Below are positions 1-9,641 of a DNA stretch of 62,050 nt, piece by piece. A program made the position numbers and the translations under genes. Under the pieces are notes generated by a model. It made no database searches. It was given only the letters and a program-made list of their open reading frames with translations, and was not told the DNA's origin. Source of the DNA: CAZOVB01 sp964583095 (GTDB lineage Bacteria > Planctomycetota > Phycisphaerae > SM23-33); the NCBI GenBank assembly GCA_964583095.1, contig CAZOVB010000025.1, positions 1-62,050 of the forward strand, written 5' to 3'. Numbering within the stretch: position 1 is the stretch's first letter; the number at the start of each line of letters is the position of its first letter.

Positions 1-31
1 TCTTTGGCGGGTGGACGGACGCAACGTTCCG

Positions 32-50
32 CCCGCCCTTACAGGGCGGG
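32..50. repeat. Short perfect hairpin (7-bp stem)
   Basis: CCCGCCC at 32-38 pairs perfectly with GGGCGGG at 44-50 around the loop TTACA. It could be a terminator stem for a gene left of the window, but no T-run follows, so its role is open. Confidence 0.5.
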
Positions 51-70
51 GATGGGGGGGTGGCCCCGAA

Positions 71-122
71 CCCAGGGAGTCGGCCCTTCGGCTCGCTCCG
101 CTCGCTCGGGCCTCGCCCTGGG
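71..122. repeat. Imperfect GC-rich inverted repeat
   Basis: CCCAGGG (71-77) pairs with CCCTGGG (116-122), and GGCCC (82-86) with GGGCC (108-112), enclosing the Ser/Arg-like tract gctcgctccgctcgctc. Such compact palindromic units resemble REP/BIME-type intergenic elements. I did not see a second copy in this window. Confidence 0.4.
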
Positions 123-762
123 CTAAGGTCCGGGTCGCCTTCAGCGACCAGTGCGGCATCCGCCGGGTGGCGTGTGGCATCGGTCATCCCGGGTTCGGAC
201 CCGTCGAAGGATGTATTCGGACACGAACGAGGCATCACCTTGGGGACAAGGTGATGGCACCCGAAATCGCTGGCGGCGGCCGGCGCGTGGGAGCCGATTG
301 TAGGTGGGACACTGCGAGAAGGACAGCGTCCTTCGAGCGTTTCCCACGCGCCTGCCTGCGCAAATGGTCCAAGAATCGGGGCCGGATGGGCGAGTTGAAG
401 TTTTTGAAGTTGGTTGAAGTTTGGGGCGCCTGCGGGGGTGGGTTCTTGAAGCGTATTGCGCTCTCCTTGCGGGATTTTGAAGTCAATTGCGGGTTAATTG
501 CGGATGGAAAGCGAGAGCGGAAAGAAGAGGTCCATCAAGTGTAAGGTATTATACATACAAGTCTTGTAGGAATAGTGATCCATGGGTTGATGGGGTTGGA
601 TTGTTCGGAGCCGGTAGCTGGGGAGGGCGTTTTTCCGTCAGCCAAGGATTTTCCGGGTTTGGCCGGTCGCGGTTTTTCGCGAATGGTTAAAAGTTGTCGG
701 GGTGGAAGCTGAATCCGGCCGGGGCTTTTCCGGGGTCGAAGCCTCGGGTATGGACGGGTGGG

Positions 763-3078
763 CTAGTGGAACTTGAGGTCGAATCTGCCCCGGCCGGGGA
801 ATCGGACCACGTGCCAGCCGAAGCAGTCGTCTTTCTCGATCTCCACGATTTGTCCCTTGGCGTCGGTCACCTCCAGCTGGCTGGGAACAGGCGTAAATGC
901 GGCCTGGTTGTTACCGATCGCCTGGAAGACCAGGTTCGTTTTCCCTCCCTGCTCTTCAGCCTCGAGCAGTCGCATGGTGGAGTAGATCAGTTGGGGCCGA
1001 TCGGGCGCATCGTTGGTGAGTATCGCGGCAATGTCCCGGCTCTGCCGGGCCATGCGGTCGGGAATCTGGAGGGTCGAGCCGAGGGTGCGGTCACCGCTTC
1101 GGACGTGGGCGACATGCATTCCCCGCCCCTGAAAGTGCAGGGTCAGGTCGCGGCCCAGCCAGCGGTATCCCTCGATTCTCTGCAGGATATCGTTGGCCCT
1201 GAAGGCGATACCCATGGGCAGTCGCTGGACTCCCCGCCCGGTCATGCAGTACTGCAACAGGCCGGTTGCGAACAACTGGGGCCTGTTGTCGTGGTAGCTC
1301 CCGTCGGGGCAGTTGACATCCTCGATCAGCGTTCCGGGCATCTTCAGGACCTTCCCGCTGCGAGCGATCTGCGGCAGGAACAGCTCGAGCAGTTTTTCCA
1401 GGTTTTCCGAGCCGAAGATGGCCTGGTCCTGGACGGCCAGGTTGCTGAGCAGTTGATGCGCGAAGGCTTCCCGGCCTTGCAGCACTGGTGAGAGATCATG
1501 CTTTGGATCTTTGCGAACCAGGTTCACCAGGTCGCTCAGATCGGGCAGAAACGCAACCCCGGGCGGATACCGCGGAGCCATGGGGTCCAGGGCCTCGCAG
1601 CCGTCTTCCAGGAGCAGTCGCCGGGAGAACCGCTGGGTGCGACAACGGGCGAGGAAGTCCACAAGTCCCTCGGCCTTGTTCAGGAAGTCGTCTTTGCCGG
1701 CAGGATCGTCCCACATGGCTGAGAGCATCAGGTAGACGTTGTACATCATCAGGTTCATCTCGAAGCCGTAGGAGCGGAGGATCGCCTTGCCCTCAAAGCT
1801 GGGTGTGGGCGTGTTCATCGGGGCGCCCACTGCCTCGTCGGCGGCGAAATCCCAACTGTCCTTGAACGGGTTCTCGCCCTGGTACCAGGTTCCAAACGCC
1901 CGGGCCTCGCAGTCAAAGCAGACCCGCTCGATCCAGTCAACCGCATCGAGCAGGTTCTTGCGGATCGCCTCGGTCATCAGGTCATCGCTACCGGTCTGGC
2001 TCCAGGAGGCAAACAGGCTCCAGGCGGTCCAGAAGAGCCCCCACTCTTCCTGCTTGCTGATCTTCCGGTTGACGAGTTGCCCGAAGTACCTTCCCGGCTG
2101 GGGTCCGGTGGCCTGGGTGGGATTGGAGGCCTCGAACCTGGCCCACCTGCGCAGGTAGCTCTGCCAGCCTGTGTATCCGGCCGAGGCGGCCGTCAGTGCG
2201 CCGTCCATGTGCCAGATCAGGTAGTAGACCGCGCGCAGGGCTGCGGGGATCGCCCCGCCGAAGTCCTGGCAGGAGAGCATGACCCTTTGGTTCAAGTCGT
2301 ACTGCTTCTGCCAATCGGGTCGGTCCTTGAAAACCGCCCGTCCTTCCTCCAGGAGCGGCGCGATGGCCCGCTCGTTCAGCTCGATCAGTTCCTCTCCGCT
2401 CATCGCTGCAATCAGGTCCAGTTGCTCGCCGGGGCTCTGGGTTTCCAGTTCGCCGCCGATGAGCAACACCTGGCCGGCTTCGGGGACCAGTCGGCAGTAG
2501 GCGCTTCGGCCGGCTTCCAGGTTCTTCTGATGCTGGAATGCTCCCGAGCCGACGCCCGCAACAGCAGCAAACTCCAGCGTCAGGAACCTGTCGGGATGGC
2601 GAACCACGAAGGCGTCGTCCCGCCGGGACGTTACCGTGTCCTGCTTGTCGCTCTTGATGTCGACGATTTCGGGTTTGTCGAACCACAGGGCCAAGCCCGG
2701 CTTATCGACAAACCCAAGCAGGTGCACGCTCTGGTTCTCGTATTCCAGGACACTGTAGAACGGATCGTAGCGGCACTGGCCGAACCGTTGTCCTGCCAAG
2801 CCCGGCAGGGCGATTCGATCGAAGAGGCAGGTGTAGTCATCCCGGTTGGAGAAGTTGCGCATGCGTGCATCGATCGACTGCTTCGCCTGCGGGCTGATCC
2901 AGATCTCCAGGCACTGGGCAGCGATATTGAAACAGATCCGAAGGCCCATGGGCGTGTGCATCAGTACCACCGCATCGGACCGGGTTCCTTCGGTGGTGGT
3001 ATAGTTGTCCTGGATGTTGGAATCCGGCTCGATGGTCTCGTGGAGTTCCAGGCTCTCGTTTTCGTTTCCGGGTTTCAT
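763..3078 (-). CDS. Cytoplasmic glycoside-hydrolase-like protein, probable alpha/alpha-barrel
   Basis: A 771-residue protein without signal peptide or membrane segment. It is rich in Trp, Tyr and Asp/Glu in the pattern of alpha/alpha-barrel (six-hairpin) glycosidases. A beta-rich N-terminal part (about 1-270) leads into a helical central and C-terminal part containing WTAWSLFASW, GTWYQGENPFKDSWDFAADE and CPDGSYHDNRPQLFATG. I cannot assign a GH family or substrate. It lies 106 bp downstream of another carbohydrate-active gene on the same strand, so joint transcription and a role in processing imported oligosaccharides are likely. The stop is at 763-765, and no T-rich terminator is obvious after it. 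Confidence 0.6.
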   Translation of the reverse strand: MKPGNENESLELHETIEPDSNIQDNYTTTEGTRSDAVVLMHTPMGLRICFNIAAQCLEIWISPQAKQSIDARMRNFSNRDDYTCLFDRIALPGLAGQRFGQCRYDPFYSVLEYENQSVHLLGFVDKPGLALWFDKPEIVDIKSDKQDTVTSRRDDAFVVRHPDRFLTLEFAAVAGVGSGAFQHQKNLEAGRSAYCRLVPEAGQVLLIGGELETQSPGEQLDLIAAMSGEELIELNERAIAPLLEEGRAVFKDRPDWQKQYDLNQRVMLSCQDFGGAIPAALRAVYYLIWHMDGALTAASAGYTGWQSYLRRWARFEASNPTQATGPQPGRYFGQLVNRKISKQEEWGLFWTAWSLFASWSQTGSDDLMTEAIRKNLLDAVDWIERVCFDCEARAFGTWYQGENPFKDSWDFAADEAVGAPMNTPTPSFEGKAILRSYGFEMNLMMYNVYLMLSAMWDDPAGKDDFLNKAEGLVDFLARCRTQRFSRRLLLEDGCEALDPMAPRYPPGVAFLPDLSDLVNLVRKDPKHDLSPVLQGREAFAHQLLSNLAVQDQAIFGSENLEKLLELFLPQIARSGKVLKMPGTLIEDVNCPDGSYHDNRPQLFATGLLQYCMTGRGVQRLPMGIAFRANDILQRIEGYRWLGRDLTLHFQGRGMHVAHVRSGDRTLGSTLQIPDRMARQSRDIAAILTNDAPDRPQLIYSTMRLLEAEEQGGKTNLVFQAIGNNQAAFTPVPSQLEVTDAKGQIVEIEKDDCFGWHVVRFPGRGRFDLKFH

Positions 3079-3184
3079 CTTTGGTTTTGCTTTCCTGTGC
3101 GGGCTGGGCGGAGGGGGTAAAAGCCCGGCCCGGGCAGTGACTGCAACCGGGCCGAGAAAACGCCTCAGATTCGCCGTTGGTTTT

Positions 3185-6019
3185 TCAGTGCAGAATCACA
3201 TACATGGCATTCGGGGGCAGTTCGATGTAGACCTGTGCGAACTGTCGATCCATGTCGATGTCCATTACCCGATAGCCGTTGGCGTCCAGCAATGTGGCCT
3301 TGGTGGCCCGGGCGTTGGTGACTCGCAGGGTAACCTTGGTATCGGCCACACGCATGGGAGGCTTGCCGGTCAGGAGGATCTGCTCGCCGTCCACGGTCTT
3401 CTCGCCGTTTTCAAACGTGGCCGGCTTGGTCGACCAGCCGGTCCATCGGGCGGTGGTGCCCACCTGGATCAGCAGCTTGTCCGAGGCGATGATGGGCTTG
3501 TCGTCCATGGAAACCACCTGGACGCTGGCATATTCGTTCTCGCAGGTGATCTTCACCGAGGGAAGATCGAACTGTCCGCCGGCGGCCTTGAGGAAGCCGG
3601 CCACGCCCTGGCTCTTGGGGGAGGTAACGGTGGCGACGCCTTTGGCCCAGTCCAGCTTGATCTGACCGGTGTTACTGGTGACGACCTTGTTCTCTGTGTC
3701 GATCCACTCGGAGAGGTCCATCTGCCGGGTCTTGTCCGGCTGACTGTCGTAGGTGACCTCGACGGGTCCGACCAGGTAGGCCAGTTTGCTGATTTCTTCC
3801 TGGGAGGCGTCTACCTTGCGTGTCTCGACATTCGGGTCGAAGCCCTTGTCTTCCCCGATGGCCGGGGTCTTCCGCTGGAAGAGTTCTTCCATAGAGCGGT
3901 GCTCGTGGACGGCCGGGATGCCCTGCTGAAGGTACCCCAGCCGATAGGTCAGTGCGTTGGCGGGGAACATCCCCAGCAGTGTGGGAATCGAGCAGGACCA
4001 CTTGGTAATCGCATAGCCGGCCTCGTCGCCCTTGACGACCGGCCAGAACTTCCGTCGCGGATCCTTCTGCCAGGTGGGCTCGGCGGTGGCGAACCAGTGG
4101 AAGCTGTCGACGCCGTTGAGTGACTGATAGGCTGCGACCAGGAACGGTCCTTCGGCCTGGTAGAGGTTCGGATTGACCCACGTGCTTTCTGTAATGAGGA
4201 AGGGACGCGAGGCGACCTGCTTGACGCTGGTGGGGATTCCCTGGGGACGGAACAGGGCGGACTCATTCTTGATGTAGTGGCCCGGATCGATCCGATAGCC
4301 GCGATTGGGCCCGGTGTGGACCCCTACGCCGGCGTAGTTGTTCTTGGCCACGACATCCATCGCCAGGTAGGTCCAACGTTCCAGGGCAAGGAGCTTGCTG
4401 TCGTCGGCGGTGTACCAGTTACCGGCGTTGGTCAACTGCTTGCAGCCCAGTTCCTGCTTGATGTACTCATCCATCTCGCGATAGAAATCGCGTTGGAATT
4501 TGGCGAGAAACTCGATCTGATCGCGCATCCGGGCTGCCTTTGGGCCGGTGGTTTCCTGGACCATTTCCCAGGATGTTGCCTCTCCGATCATATCCACGAT
4601 GCCCGCCTCGGGCTTGTCTCCGGGCAGCGGATCGCCTCCCCAGGCGTTCATCGCCTTCTGGATCGTGCCGTATTTGGTCTTGAGCCAACTGCCGAAATGC
4701 CGGGCGATCATCTTCCTCTGGGCATCGGGCAGGGACTGGAACGTCCAGAAGAACAGCCCGTCTTCGTTGTGGACCTGGAGGACCGCCACGGTGGGATCGT
4801 CCTTGATGGCCAGGCCGGTATGCGGATTCTCCCGGGTGTAGAGTTCCTTGATCCACTTCTTGTAGGCCGATTTCATTTTTTCATCGACCATCAAGGCCTG
4901 CCAAGGCATGTCCTTGCCCGGCTCGTACCCTTCCAGCCCCCAGCTTGCGGGAACCTTGAAGTGTGCATAGAGCGGGGAGAGAACGATGTAGATACCGTTG
5001 TCCTTGGCGCCCTTGATCGATCGCCAGATGTTGTCGATCATCACCTCATCGACGTCGTCGATCTTCGCACCTTCCCAGGTCGGAGCGATGGTCTTGTGCA
5101 GACGCACGAGGTTCACGCCCCGCTTGGCCAGGAAACGCCAGTGGGTCGCAATTTCATCCTGGCTGTGGCGGACCTCCGGGCCGTTCTTGCCTCGGCGCCG
5201 GTGATCCAGCCCCCCCAGCGAAGCCCAGAAGCGCATCGGTTCGCCATCGCCTCGCAGGATGCTCCGGCCATCTTCGGAGAGCGTGCAGAAGCCGGTCTGG
5301 CCGGACTTTTCCTCGTTGAGTGCGCGAAGATCCAACATCGCTTCGGGACGGAACGGGTCCGGTGCCGGTTCAAAGGCCCAGGTCCCGCTGGAACCCACTG
5401 TATGGGCACGCGGGGCCGGCTCGCTGCCAGCCTTGGCCTTGCCGAAATCTTCGGGCACGTCCTGGGCGGCTGCCTTTTTGGACCATTTCCCCTCGACGGC
5501 CTTGGTTCCATCGGGGATCTTCCCCTCGGCGGTGAGCATCAAGGCGTCGATGTAGCCGTGATTGTTGTTTTCACTATGAAGTTTGACCTGGAGGGTGATC
5601 TTTCCTTTCTCCATTTCGAAGGTCCCCACCTTGATCCAGGCCAGGAATCGCAGATCGATTTGTTCATCGTCTGCCACATTGAGCCGCTTTCCCGTCTGGG
5701 TCATGTCCAGGGTCTTCCACTTGCCCAGGCCGATGCGAAAGGACATCGTGCTTGAGGGATTGATGCGCATATAGAAGTCGTATCGCCCCTCTTCGGGAAT
5801 GGCGATGCGATACAAGGCCGTTCCCGGCTCGTCGGACCAGTTGGAGAGGTACTTGCCCTGGCTGAACAGGGAGGTTTTGACCTTGTCGTACCACCAGGGA
5901 TGGGGCTTGACGTCGCTGGTGGCGGGGTTCTCGCCCTCGACCCAGACGGTCTGGGCCGCCAGGGGCCCGGTCGTCCAGAGCATCGCGGCTGCAAGTAGAA
6001 GGAGGCCGAATCGTGTCAT
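3185..6019 (-). CDS. Secreted glycoside hydrolase, clan GH-A-like, with N-terminal CBM-like domain
   Basis: 944 residues from the ATG at 6019, chosen because it starts a clear signal peptide (MTRFGLLLLAAAMLW, cleavage near PLAAQ) and has AGGAAAG about 8 nt upstream. Residues about 25-190 look like a beta-sandwich carbohydrate-binding module (TVWVEGENPA at the start). A TIM-barrel follows with VRLHKTIAP, the acid/base-type motif QVHNEDG and the candidate nucleophile region LITESTWVNP, the usual Asn-Glu and Glu arrangement of clan GH-A. The C-terminal quarter is beta-rich and ends in a hydrophobic strand. Family and substrate cannot be set by eye (GH5/GH39-like are possible). A longer frame runs upstream to 6286, but it would cross the rplM promoter region and lacks a signal peptide at its start. 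Confidence 0.65.
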   Translation of the reverse strand: MTRFGLLLLAAAMLWTTGPLAAQTVWVEGENPATSDVKPHPWWYDKVKTSLFSQGKYLSNWSDEPGTALYRIAIPEEGRYDFYMRINPSSTMSFRIGLGKWKTLDMTQTGKRLNVADDEQIDLRFLAWIKVGTFEMEKGKITLQVKLHSENNNHGYIDALMLTAEGKIPDGTKAVEGKWSKKAAAQDVPEDFGKAKAGSEPAPRAHTVGSSGTWAFEPAPDPFRPEAMLDLRALNEEKSGQTGFCTLSEDGRSILRGDGEPMRFWASLGGLDHRRRGKNGPEVRHSQDEIATHWRFLAKRGVNLVRLHKTIAPTWEGAKIDDVDEVMIDNIWRSIKGAKDNGIYIVLSPLYAHFKVPASWGLEGYEPGKDMPWQALMVDEKMKSAYKKWIKELYTRENPHTGLAIKDDPTVAVLQVHNEDGLFFWTFQSLPDAQRKMIARHFGSWLKTKYGTIQKAMNAWGGDPLPGDKPEAGIVDMIGEATSWEMVQETTGPKAARMRDQIEFLAKFQRDFYREMDEYIKQELGCKQLTNAGNWYTADDSKLLALERWTYLAMDVVAKNNYAGVGVHTGPNRGYRIDPGHYIKNESALFRPQGIPTSVKQVASRPFLITESTWVNPNLYQAEGPFLVAAYQSLNGVDSFHWFATAEPTWQKDPRRKFWPVVKGDEAGYAITKWSCSIPTLLGMFPANALTYRLGYLQQGIPAVHEHRSMEELFQRKTPAIGEDKGFDPNVETRKVDASQEEISKLAYLVGPVEVTYDSQPDKTRQMDLSEWIDTENKVVTSNTGQIKLDWAKGVATVTSPKSQGVAGFLKAAGGQFDLPSVKITCENEYASVQVVSMDDKPIIASDKLLIQVGTTARWTGWSTKPATFENGEKTVDGEQILLTGKPPMRVADTKVTLRVTNARATKATLLDANGYRVMDIDMDRQFAQVYIELPPNAMYVILH

Positions 6020-6229
6020 TGGGTTGTCTTTCCTGGTCTGTGGGTATCTGGCATATCCCGGCCTGGTCTGGAAGCAACGACCGAAAGCCGAAAACTTTCT
6101 GGACGGTTGTCTACCGGCGGCGGGCTGGTTTTTGAACCCCGGAATCGCGCCGGCGTTTCGCCGGGATCCGGTTCCTTCCGTCTCGGGGGCCGGACCGGGG
6201 GCACTTCCCAAACTTTTGCAGATTCCCTG

Positions 6230-6257
6230 TTGACTTCCCCCGGCCCTGTGCCATAAT
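6230..6257 (+). promoter_or_regulatory. Sigma70-like promoter of rplM-rpsI
   Basis: TTGACT (6230-6235), a 16-bp spacer and CATAAT (6252-6257), with the ribosomal protein ATG 46 bp downstream of the -10. The -10 is followed by ACGTGAC, as in the hemB promoter at 9666. Confidence 0.65.
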
Positions 6258-6303
6258 ACGTGACTCTTTACCCACGGACACACCATACGGAAAGCTAAGA
6301 GAC

Positions 6304-6735
6304 ATGAAGTCTTACATGGCCAAGACAGGCGAAGTGAAGGCCCAATGGCACGTGGTGGACGCCTCCGACCAGATTGTCGGGCGTATGGCTACGAGCATTG
6401 CGACCATTCTGATGGGCAAACACAGGCCCGAATACACCCCGCATGTGGACACCGGCGACTTCGTGATCGTCCTCAATGCCTCCCAGGCACGCGTAACAGG
6501 GATCAACAAGCCTGCCCAGCGTGTCTACGACAGCTACAGCGGCTATCCCGGAGGCCGGAAGGAAGTCACCTACGCCGAGATGCTCAAGAAGGATCCGACG
6601 CGCGTGATCACCGAAGCGGTCCGCCGCATGCTGCCCAAGAACAAGCTCGGCACGGCCATGCTCAAGAAGCTCAAGGTCTACGCCGACGACAAGCATCCTC
6701 ACCAGGCACAGCAGCCCCAGCCTTTGACCCTCTAG
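6304..6735 (+). CDS. rplM: Large ribosomal subunit protein uL13
   Basis: 143 residues, the normal length for L13. It has the family N-terminus (MKSYMAKTGEV), the conserved QIVGRMAT segment, the HRPEYTPHVDTGDFV stretch and the glycine-rich YSGYPGG turn. It binds 23S rRNA early in 50S assembly. The ATG follows a GGAAAGCTAAGAGAC leader about 40 nt downstream of the predicted transcription start. It pairs with rpsI 21 bp downstream, the usual L13-S9 operon of bacteria. Confidence 0.97.
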   Translation: MKSYMAKTGEVKAQWHVVDASDQIVGRMATSIATILMGKHRPEYTPHVDTGDFVIVLNASQARVTGINKPAQRVYDSYSGYPGGRKEVTYAEMLKKDPTRVITEAVRRMLPKNKLGTAMLKKLKVYADDKHPHQAQQPQPLTL

Positions 6736-6756
6736 CAAGTACAGGAACTCAGACAC

Positions 6757-7236
6757 ATGGCAGAGGACCGCACCAGCGATACCGCCACGCAGACCAGTGA
6801 AGCCCCCGCCCCGGCGACGAACTTTCAGCCGGTTGCGCCCAGCGGCGACCAGGAATTCTTCTGGGGCACGGGGCGGCGCAAGAAAGCCATTGCCCGCGTC
6901 CGGATTCGACCCGGAAGCGGCAAGTTTCTCATCAACGATCGCGATGTGGAAGAATACTTCCTCTGTCGACGGGACTTGAACACGGTCGCCGAACCCCTCT
7001 CAGCCGTCAACATGAAGACCGGCTGGGATATTGCCGTCTCCGTCTCCGGCGGCGGGATGACCGGACAGGCCGGGGCCATCTGCCTGGGTCTGGCCCGGGC
7101 GCTTATCGAGGCGGTTCCCGACGCCGAACACGCCCTTCGTGACCACGGACTTCTCACGCGGGACGCCCGCGCGAAGGAAAGGAAGAAGTACGGCCAGAAG
7201 GGCGCTCGAAAGAGATTCCAGTTCTCCAAGCGTTAA
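6757..7236 (+). CDS. rpsI: Small ribosomal subunit protein uS9
   Basis: 159 residues. After an Ala/Pro/Thr-rich extension of about 30 residues it has the S9 core: FWGTGRRKKAIARVRI, the GGGMTGQAGAICLGLARAL loop, and the Arg/Lys-rich tail ending in a basic FSKR, which reaches the P-site tRNA in the 30S subunit. The N-terminal extension is longer than in E. coli (130 residues), as in a number of other phyla. It is second in the rplM-rpsI operon, with an intrinsic terminator right after it. Confidence 0.97.
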   Translation: MAEDRTSDTATQTSEAPAPATNFQPVAPSGDQEFFWGTGRRKKAIARVRIRPGSGKFLINDRDVEEYFLCRRDLNTVAEPLSAVNMKTGWDIAVSVSGGGMTGQAGAICLGLARALIEAVPDAEHALRDHGLLTRDARAKERKKYGQKGARKRFQFSKR

Positions 7237-7265
7237 TCGCGGGAGTCTTCTTTACCAAACTCACG

Positions 7266-7297
7266 AGCCCCGGCGACCGCTGGGGCTTGTTTTTTTC
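7266..7297 (+). terminator. Intrinsic terminator after rpsI
   Basis: AGCCCC (7266-7271) pairs with GGGGCT (7282-7287), extended by a wobble and a G-C pair around a short loop, and is followed by a T-rich tract (TTGTTTTTTT). It separates the ribosomal operon from argC. Confidence 0.8.
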
Positions 7298-7312
7298 CGG
7301 AGTACATTTGTC

Positions 7313-8341
7313 ATGACTGCATCGAAGGAAGTGAAAGTCGTTCTGATCGGCGGCAGTGGATACGCAGGCTTCGAGGCTATCCGATGGTCCCTGCGACACC
7401 CGAACATCAAGCTCGTGGGCATCTACGGGCCGGAATCGGAACTGGGGGCCATGGACGAGTTCTACCCCCTCCTGACCAAACTGACCGACCTCCGCCAGGA
7501 ACGGTTCGACATCGAAAAAGTCACGGTCTGCAAGCCCGACGCCGCCTTCCTATGCGTACCCCACAAGGTGGCCATGTCTTACACTCCCGCCCTTCGGAAG
7601 GCGGGGATTCGCGTCATCGACTGGTCGGCCGACTATCGACTCTCCGACGCAGACGTCTACGAAGACTGGTACTGTCCCCACAGTGACCCCGAGGGACTTG
7701 CAGAGGCCGTCTACGGGCTGCCGGAGTTCTTTGCCGACCGGATCCGCACGGCCGGTCTGATCGCCAACCCCGGCTGCTACCCGACGGCCTGCGCCCTGGC
7801 CCTGGCGCCGATTCTCCAGGCCGGACTCATCGAGCCGACGGGGATTGTCGTCAACGCCGTTTCCGGTGTCAGCGGGGCCGGGAGAACCCCGAATCTGAAA
7901 TTTCATTTTCCCGAACGCAACGAGAGCTTTGAGCCCTACGGCGTGGGCACTCATCGGCATATGCCCGAGATGGAGCAGACCCTCACCCGCATCGTGGAAA
8001 AGGACGTCCAGTTGCTCTTCGTCCCCCACCTGTCGCCCATGGATCGGGGAATCCTCGAGAGCATCTACGCAACGCCCGTGGGCAACGTCACCACCGAGGA
8101 CCTGCTTGAAGCCTACCGAAACGCCTACGACGACAAACCGTTCGTCCGCGTTCGAACCGATATTCTGCCCGCAACCAAGTACGTGACCGGGACCAATTTC
8201 TGCGACGTCACCGGACGCCTGGCCAAGAGCAAGGTCGTGCTTTTTGCAGCAGAGGACAACCTCATCAAGGGCGCTTCAGGCCAGGCGATTCAGAACCTGA
8301 ATCTCATGTTCGGCCTGGAGGAAACCGCCGGGCTGATCTAG
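7313..8341 (+). CDS. argC: N-acetyl-gamma-glutamyl-phosphate reductase
   Basis: 342 residues. It catalyses NADPH-dependent reduction of N-acetylglutamyl phosphate to the semialdehyde in arginine synthesis. The N-terminal Rossmann motif is IGGSGYAGFEAIRW and the catalytic cysteine lies in LIANPGCYPTACALAL. The segment SGVSGAGRTPN and the C-terminal GTNFCDVTGR are also family hallmarks. The ATG at 7313 is chosen because it directly precedes the nucleotide-binding strand; frames further upstream run back through the rpsI terminator. argJ follows after 19 bp, so the two form an arginine unit. Confidence 0.95.
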   Translation: MTASKEVKVVLIGGSGYAGFEAIRWSLRHPNIKLVGIYGPESELGAMDEFYPLLTKLTDLRQERFDIEKVTVCKPDAAFLCVPHKVAMSYTPALRKAGIRVIDWSADYRLSDADVYEDWYCPHSDPEGLAEAVYGLPEFFADRIRTAGLIANPGCYPTACALALAPILQAGLIEPTGIVVNAVSGVSGAGRTPNLKFHFPERNESFEPYGVGTHRHMPEMEQTLTRIVEKDVQLLFVPHLSPMDRGILESIYATPVGNVTTEDLLEAYRNAYDDKPFVRVRTDILPATKYVTGTNFCDVTGRLAKSKVVLFAAEDNLIKGASGQAIQNLNLMFGLEETAGLI

Positions 8342-8360
8342 CCCTGCAAGGTACAAATCC

Positions 8361-9566
8361 ATGCCCTCCGCCGCCCATATAACCCTGCCCGAAGGTTTTA
8401 CAGCATCCGGCGTTACCTGCGGGATCAAGCCATCGGGCTCGCCGGACCTGGCCGTCGTCGCGGCCGAAAAGCCCGTATCCTGCGCGATTGTCACTACTCG
8501 GAACCAGATTGTCGGGGCCCCGATCTGCTGGTGTCGAAGCATCCTGCCCAAGGGCCACGGCAAGATCCGCTCCATCGTGATCAACTCCGGCTGCAGCAAT
8601 GTCTGCACCGGCAAGAAGGGGCTTGCCGACGCCAAGGCCATGGCTTCACGGACGGCAAAGCACTTGGGTTGCTCGCCCGAGCAGGTCCTGGTGGCCTCAA
8701 CCGGGGTGATCGGGCAGAAACTGCCCATGGAGAAGATTCGTCCGGGTATTGACGAAGCCTGCCGGAAGCTCTCTGGCCGCAATGACAGTGCCGTGGTCCG
8801 AGCCATCATGACCACCGACACCCGCGAGAAAACCGCGGTGGTCTACGAGCAGATCGACTCGCATCCGATCACCCTTGCCGGCATTGTCAAGGGTTCGGGC
8901 ATGATCGCGCCCTGCATGGCCACCATGATTGCGGTGATAACCACCGACGCGGCCATTTCCCCCGCGGCCCTGGGCAAGGCGCTGGACGAGGCGGTGGAAT
9001 CGACCTTTAACGCCATCACCGTCGACTCGGATACCTCCACTTCCGACACGGTGGCAGTTCTGGCTTCGGGAGATGCCGGCAATGCCTCGCTTTCGGCCTC
9101 CTCACCTGGATACAAACGTTTCGCCGGCGCGCTGAAGGAACTCTGCCACGCGCTGGCGTGGTCGGTCGTGGCCGACGGGGAAGGCGCTTCGAAGGTCGTA
9201 CAGGTTGAGGTCCGGGGGGCGGCCAGCCAGGCCGATGCCAAGATCGCCGCCAAGAGCGTGGCTGATTCCCCTCTTTTCAAGACGGCTGTGCATGGCGGGG
9301 ATCCCAACTGGGGCCGAATCGCCATGGCCTTGGGCAAAAGCCGGGCGAAGGTCGAGGCCGAGAAACTCAAGATCAAGATCGGCGGCCTGGCCCTGTTTTC
9401 GGGGGGGACCGGCAGAAAGTTCGACGTCTCCCGCGTGGAGAAGCACCTGGCCGGGGAAGAAGTCCACGTGCTCTGCGATCTGGGGCTTGGCAGCGGCTGC
9501 TACACCGCCTGGACCTGCGACCTTTCCCGGGAGTACGTTTCCATCAACGCGGACTATACAACCTGA
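8361..9566 (+). CDS. argJ: Glutamate N-acetyltransferase / amino-acid acetyltransferase
   Basis: 401 residues. It transfers the acetyl group of N-acetylornithine to glutamate and in bifunctional forms also uses acetyl-CoA. The precursor normally cleaves itself in front of a threonine in APNMATM. Here the motif reads KGSGMIAPCMATM: the nucleophilic Thr is kept but the usual Asn is Cys. Other hallmarks are INSGCSNVCTG, DSDTSTSDTV and GGDPNWGRI. The first of these also differs from the common SGNANACTG. Two neighbouring active-site segments are thus Cys-rich variants. It is cotranscribed with argC. Confidence 0.93.
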   Translation: MPSAAHITLPEGFTASGVTCGIKPSGSPDLAVVAAEKPVSCAIVTTRNQIVGAPICWCRSILPKGHGKIRSIVINSGCSNVCTGKKGLADAKAMASRTAKHLGCSPEQVLVASTGVIGQKLPMEKIRPGIDEACRKLSGRNDSAVVRAIMTTDTREKTAVVYEQIDSHPITLAGIVKGSGMIAPCMATMIAVITTDAAISPAALGKALDEAVESTFNAITVDSDTSTSDTVAVLASGDAGNASLSASSPGYKRFAGALKELCHALAWSVVADGEGASKVVQVEVRGAASQADAKIAAKSVADSPLFKTAVHGGDPNWGRIAMALGKSRAKVEAEKLKIKIGGLALFSGGTGRKFDVSRVEKHLAGEEVHVLCDLGLGSGCYTAWTCDLSREYVSINADYTT

Positions 9567-9641
9567 GAACGGGAAACAGCTTAAAACCGCTGTGACGTTG
9601 CGAACAGCTTTGGGGTTTCTCGCGTTTGCCCCGCACTTTCA

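Larger units (their letters stand above)
1..762. other. Intergenic region without a convincing gene
   Basis: I see no reading frame here with protein-like composition; the longest plus-strand frame (11-544) is rich in Arg, Gly and Trp and looks like GC-rich noise. The stretch holds two GC-rich inverted repeats (32-50 and 71-122) and a less GC-rich patch around 540-600. The only bordering gene inside the window reads leftward and stops at 763, so this may be its 3' flank plus the flank of a gene beyond the left edge. Confidence 0.5.

Noticed and set aside
11..544. Long plus-strand frame at the left edge
   Set aside because: Composition is Arg/Gly/Trp-rich without domain-like pattern, there is no ribosome site, and it overlaps GC-rich inverted repeats.
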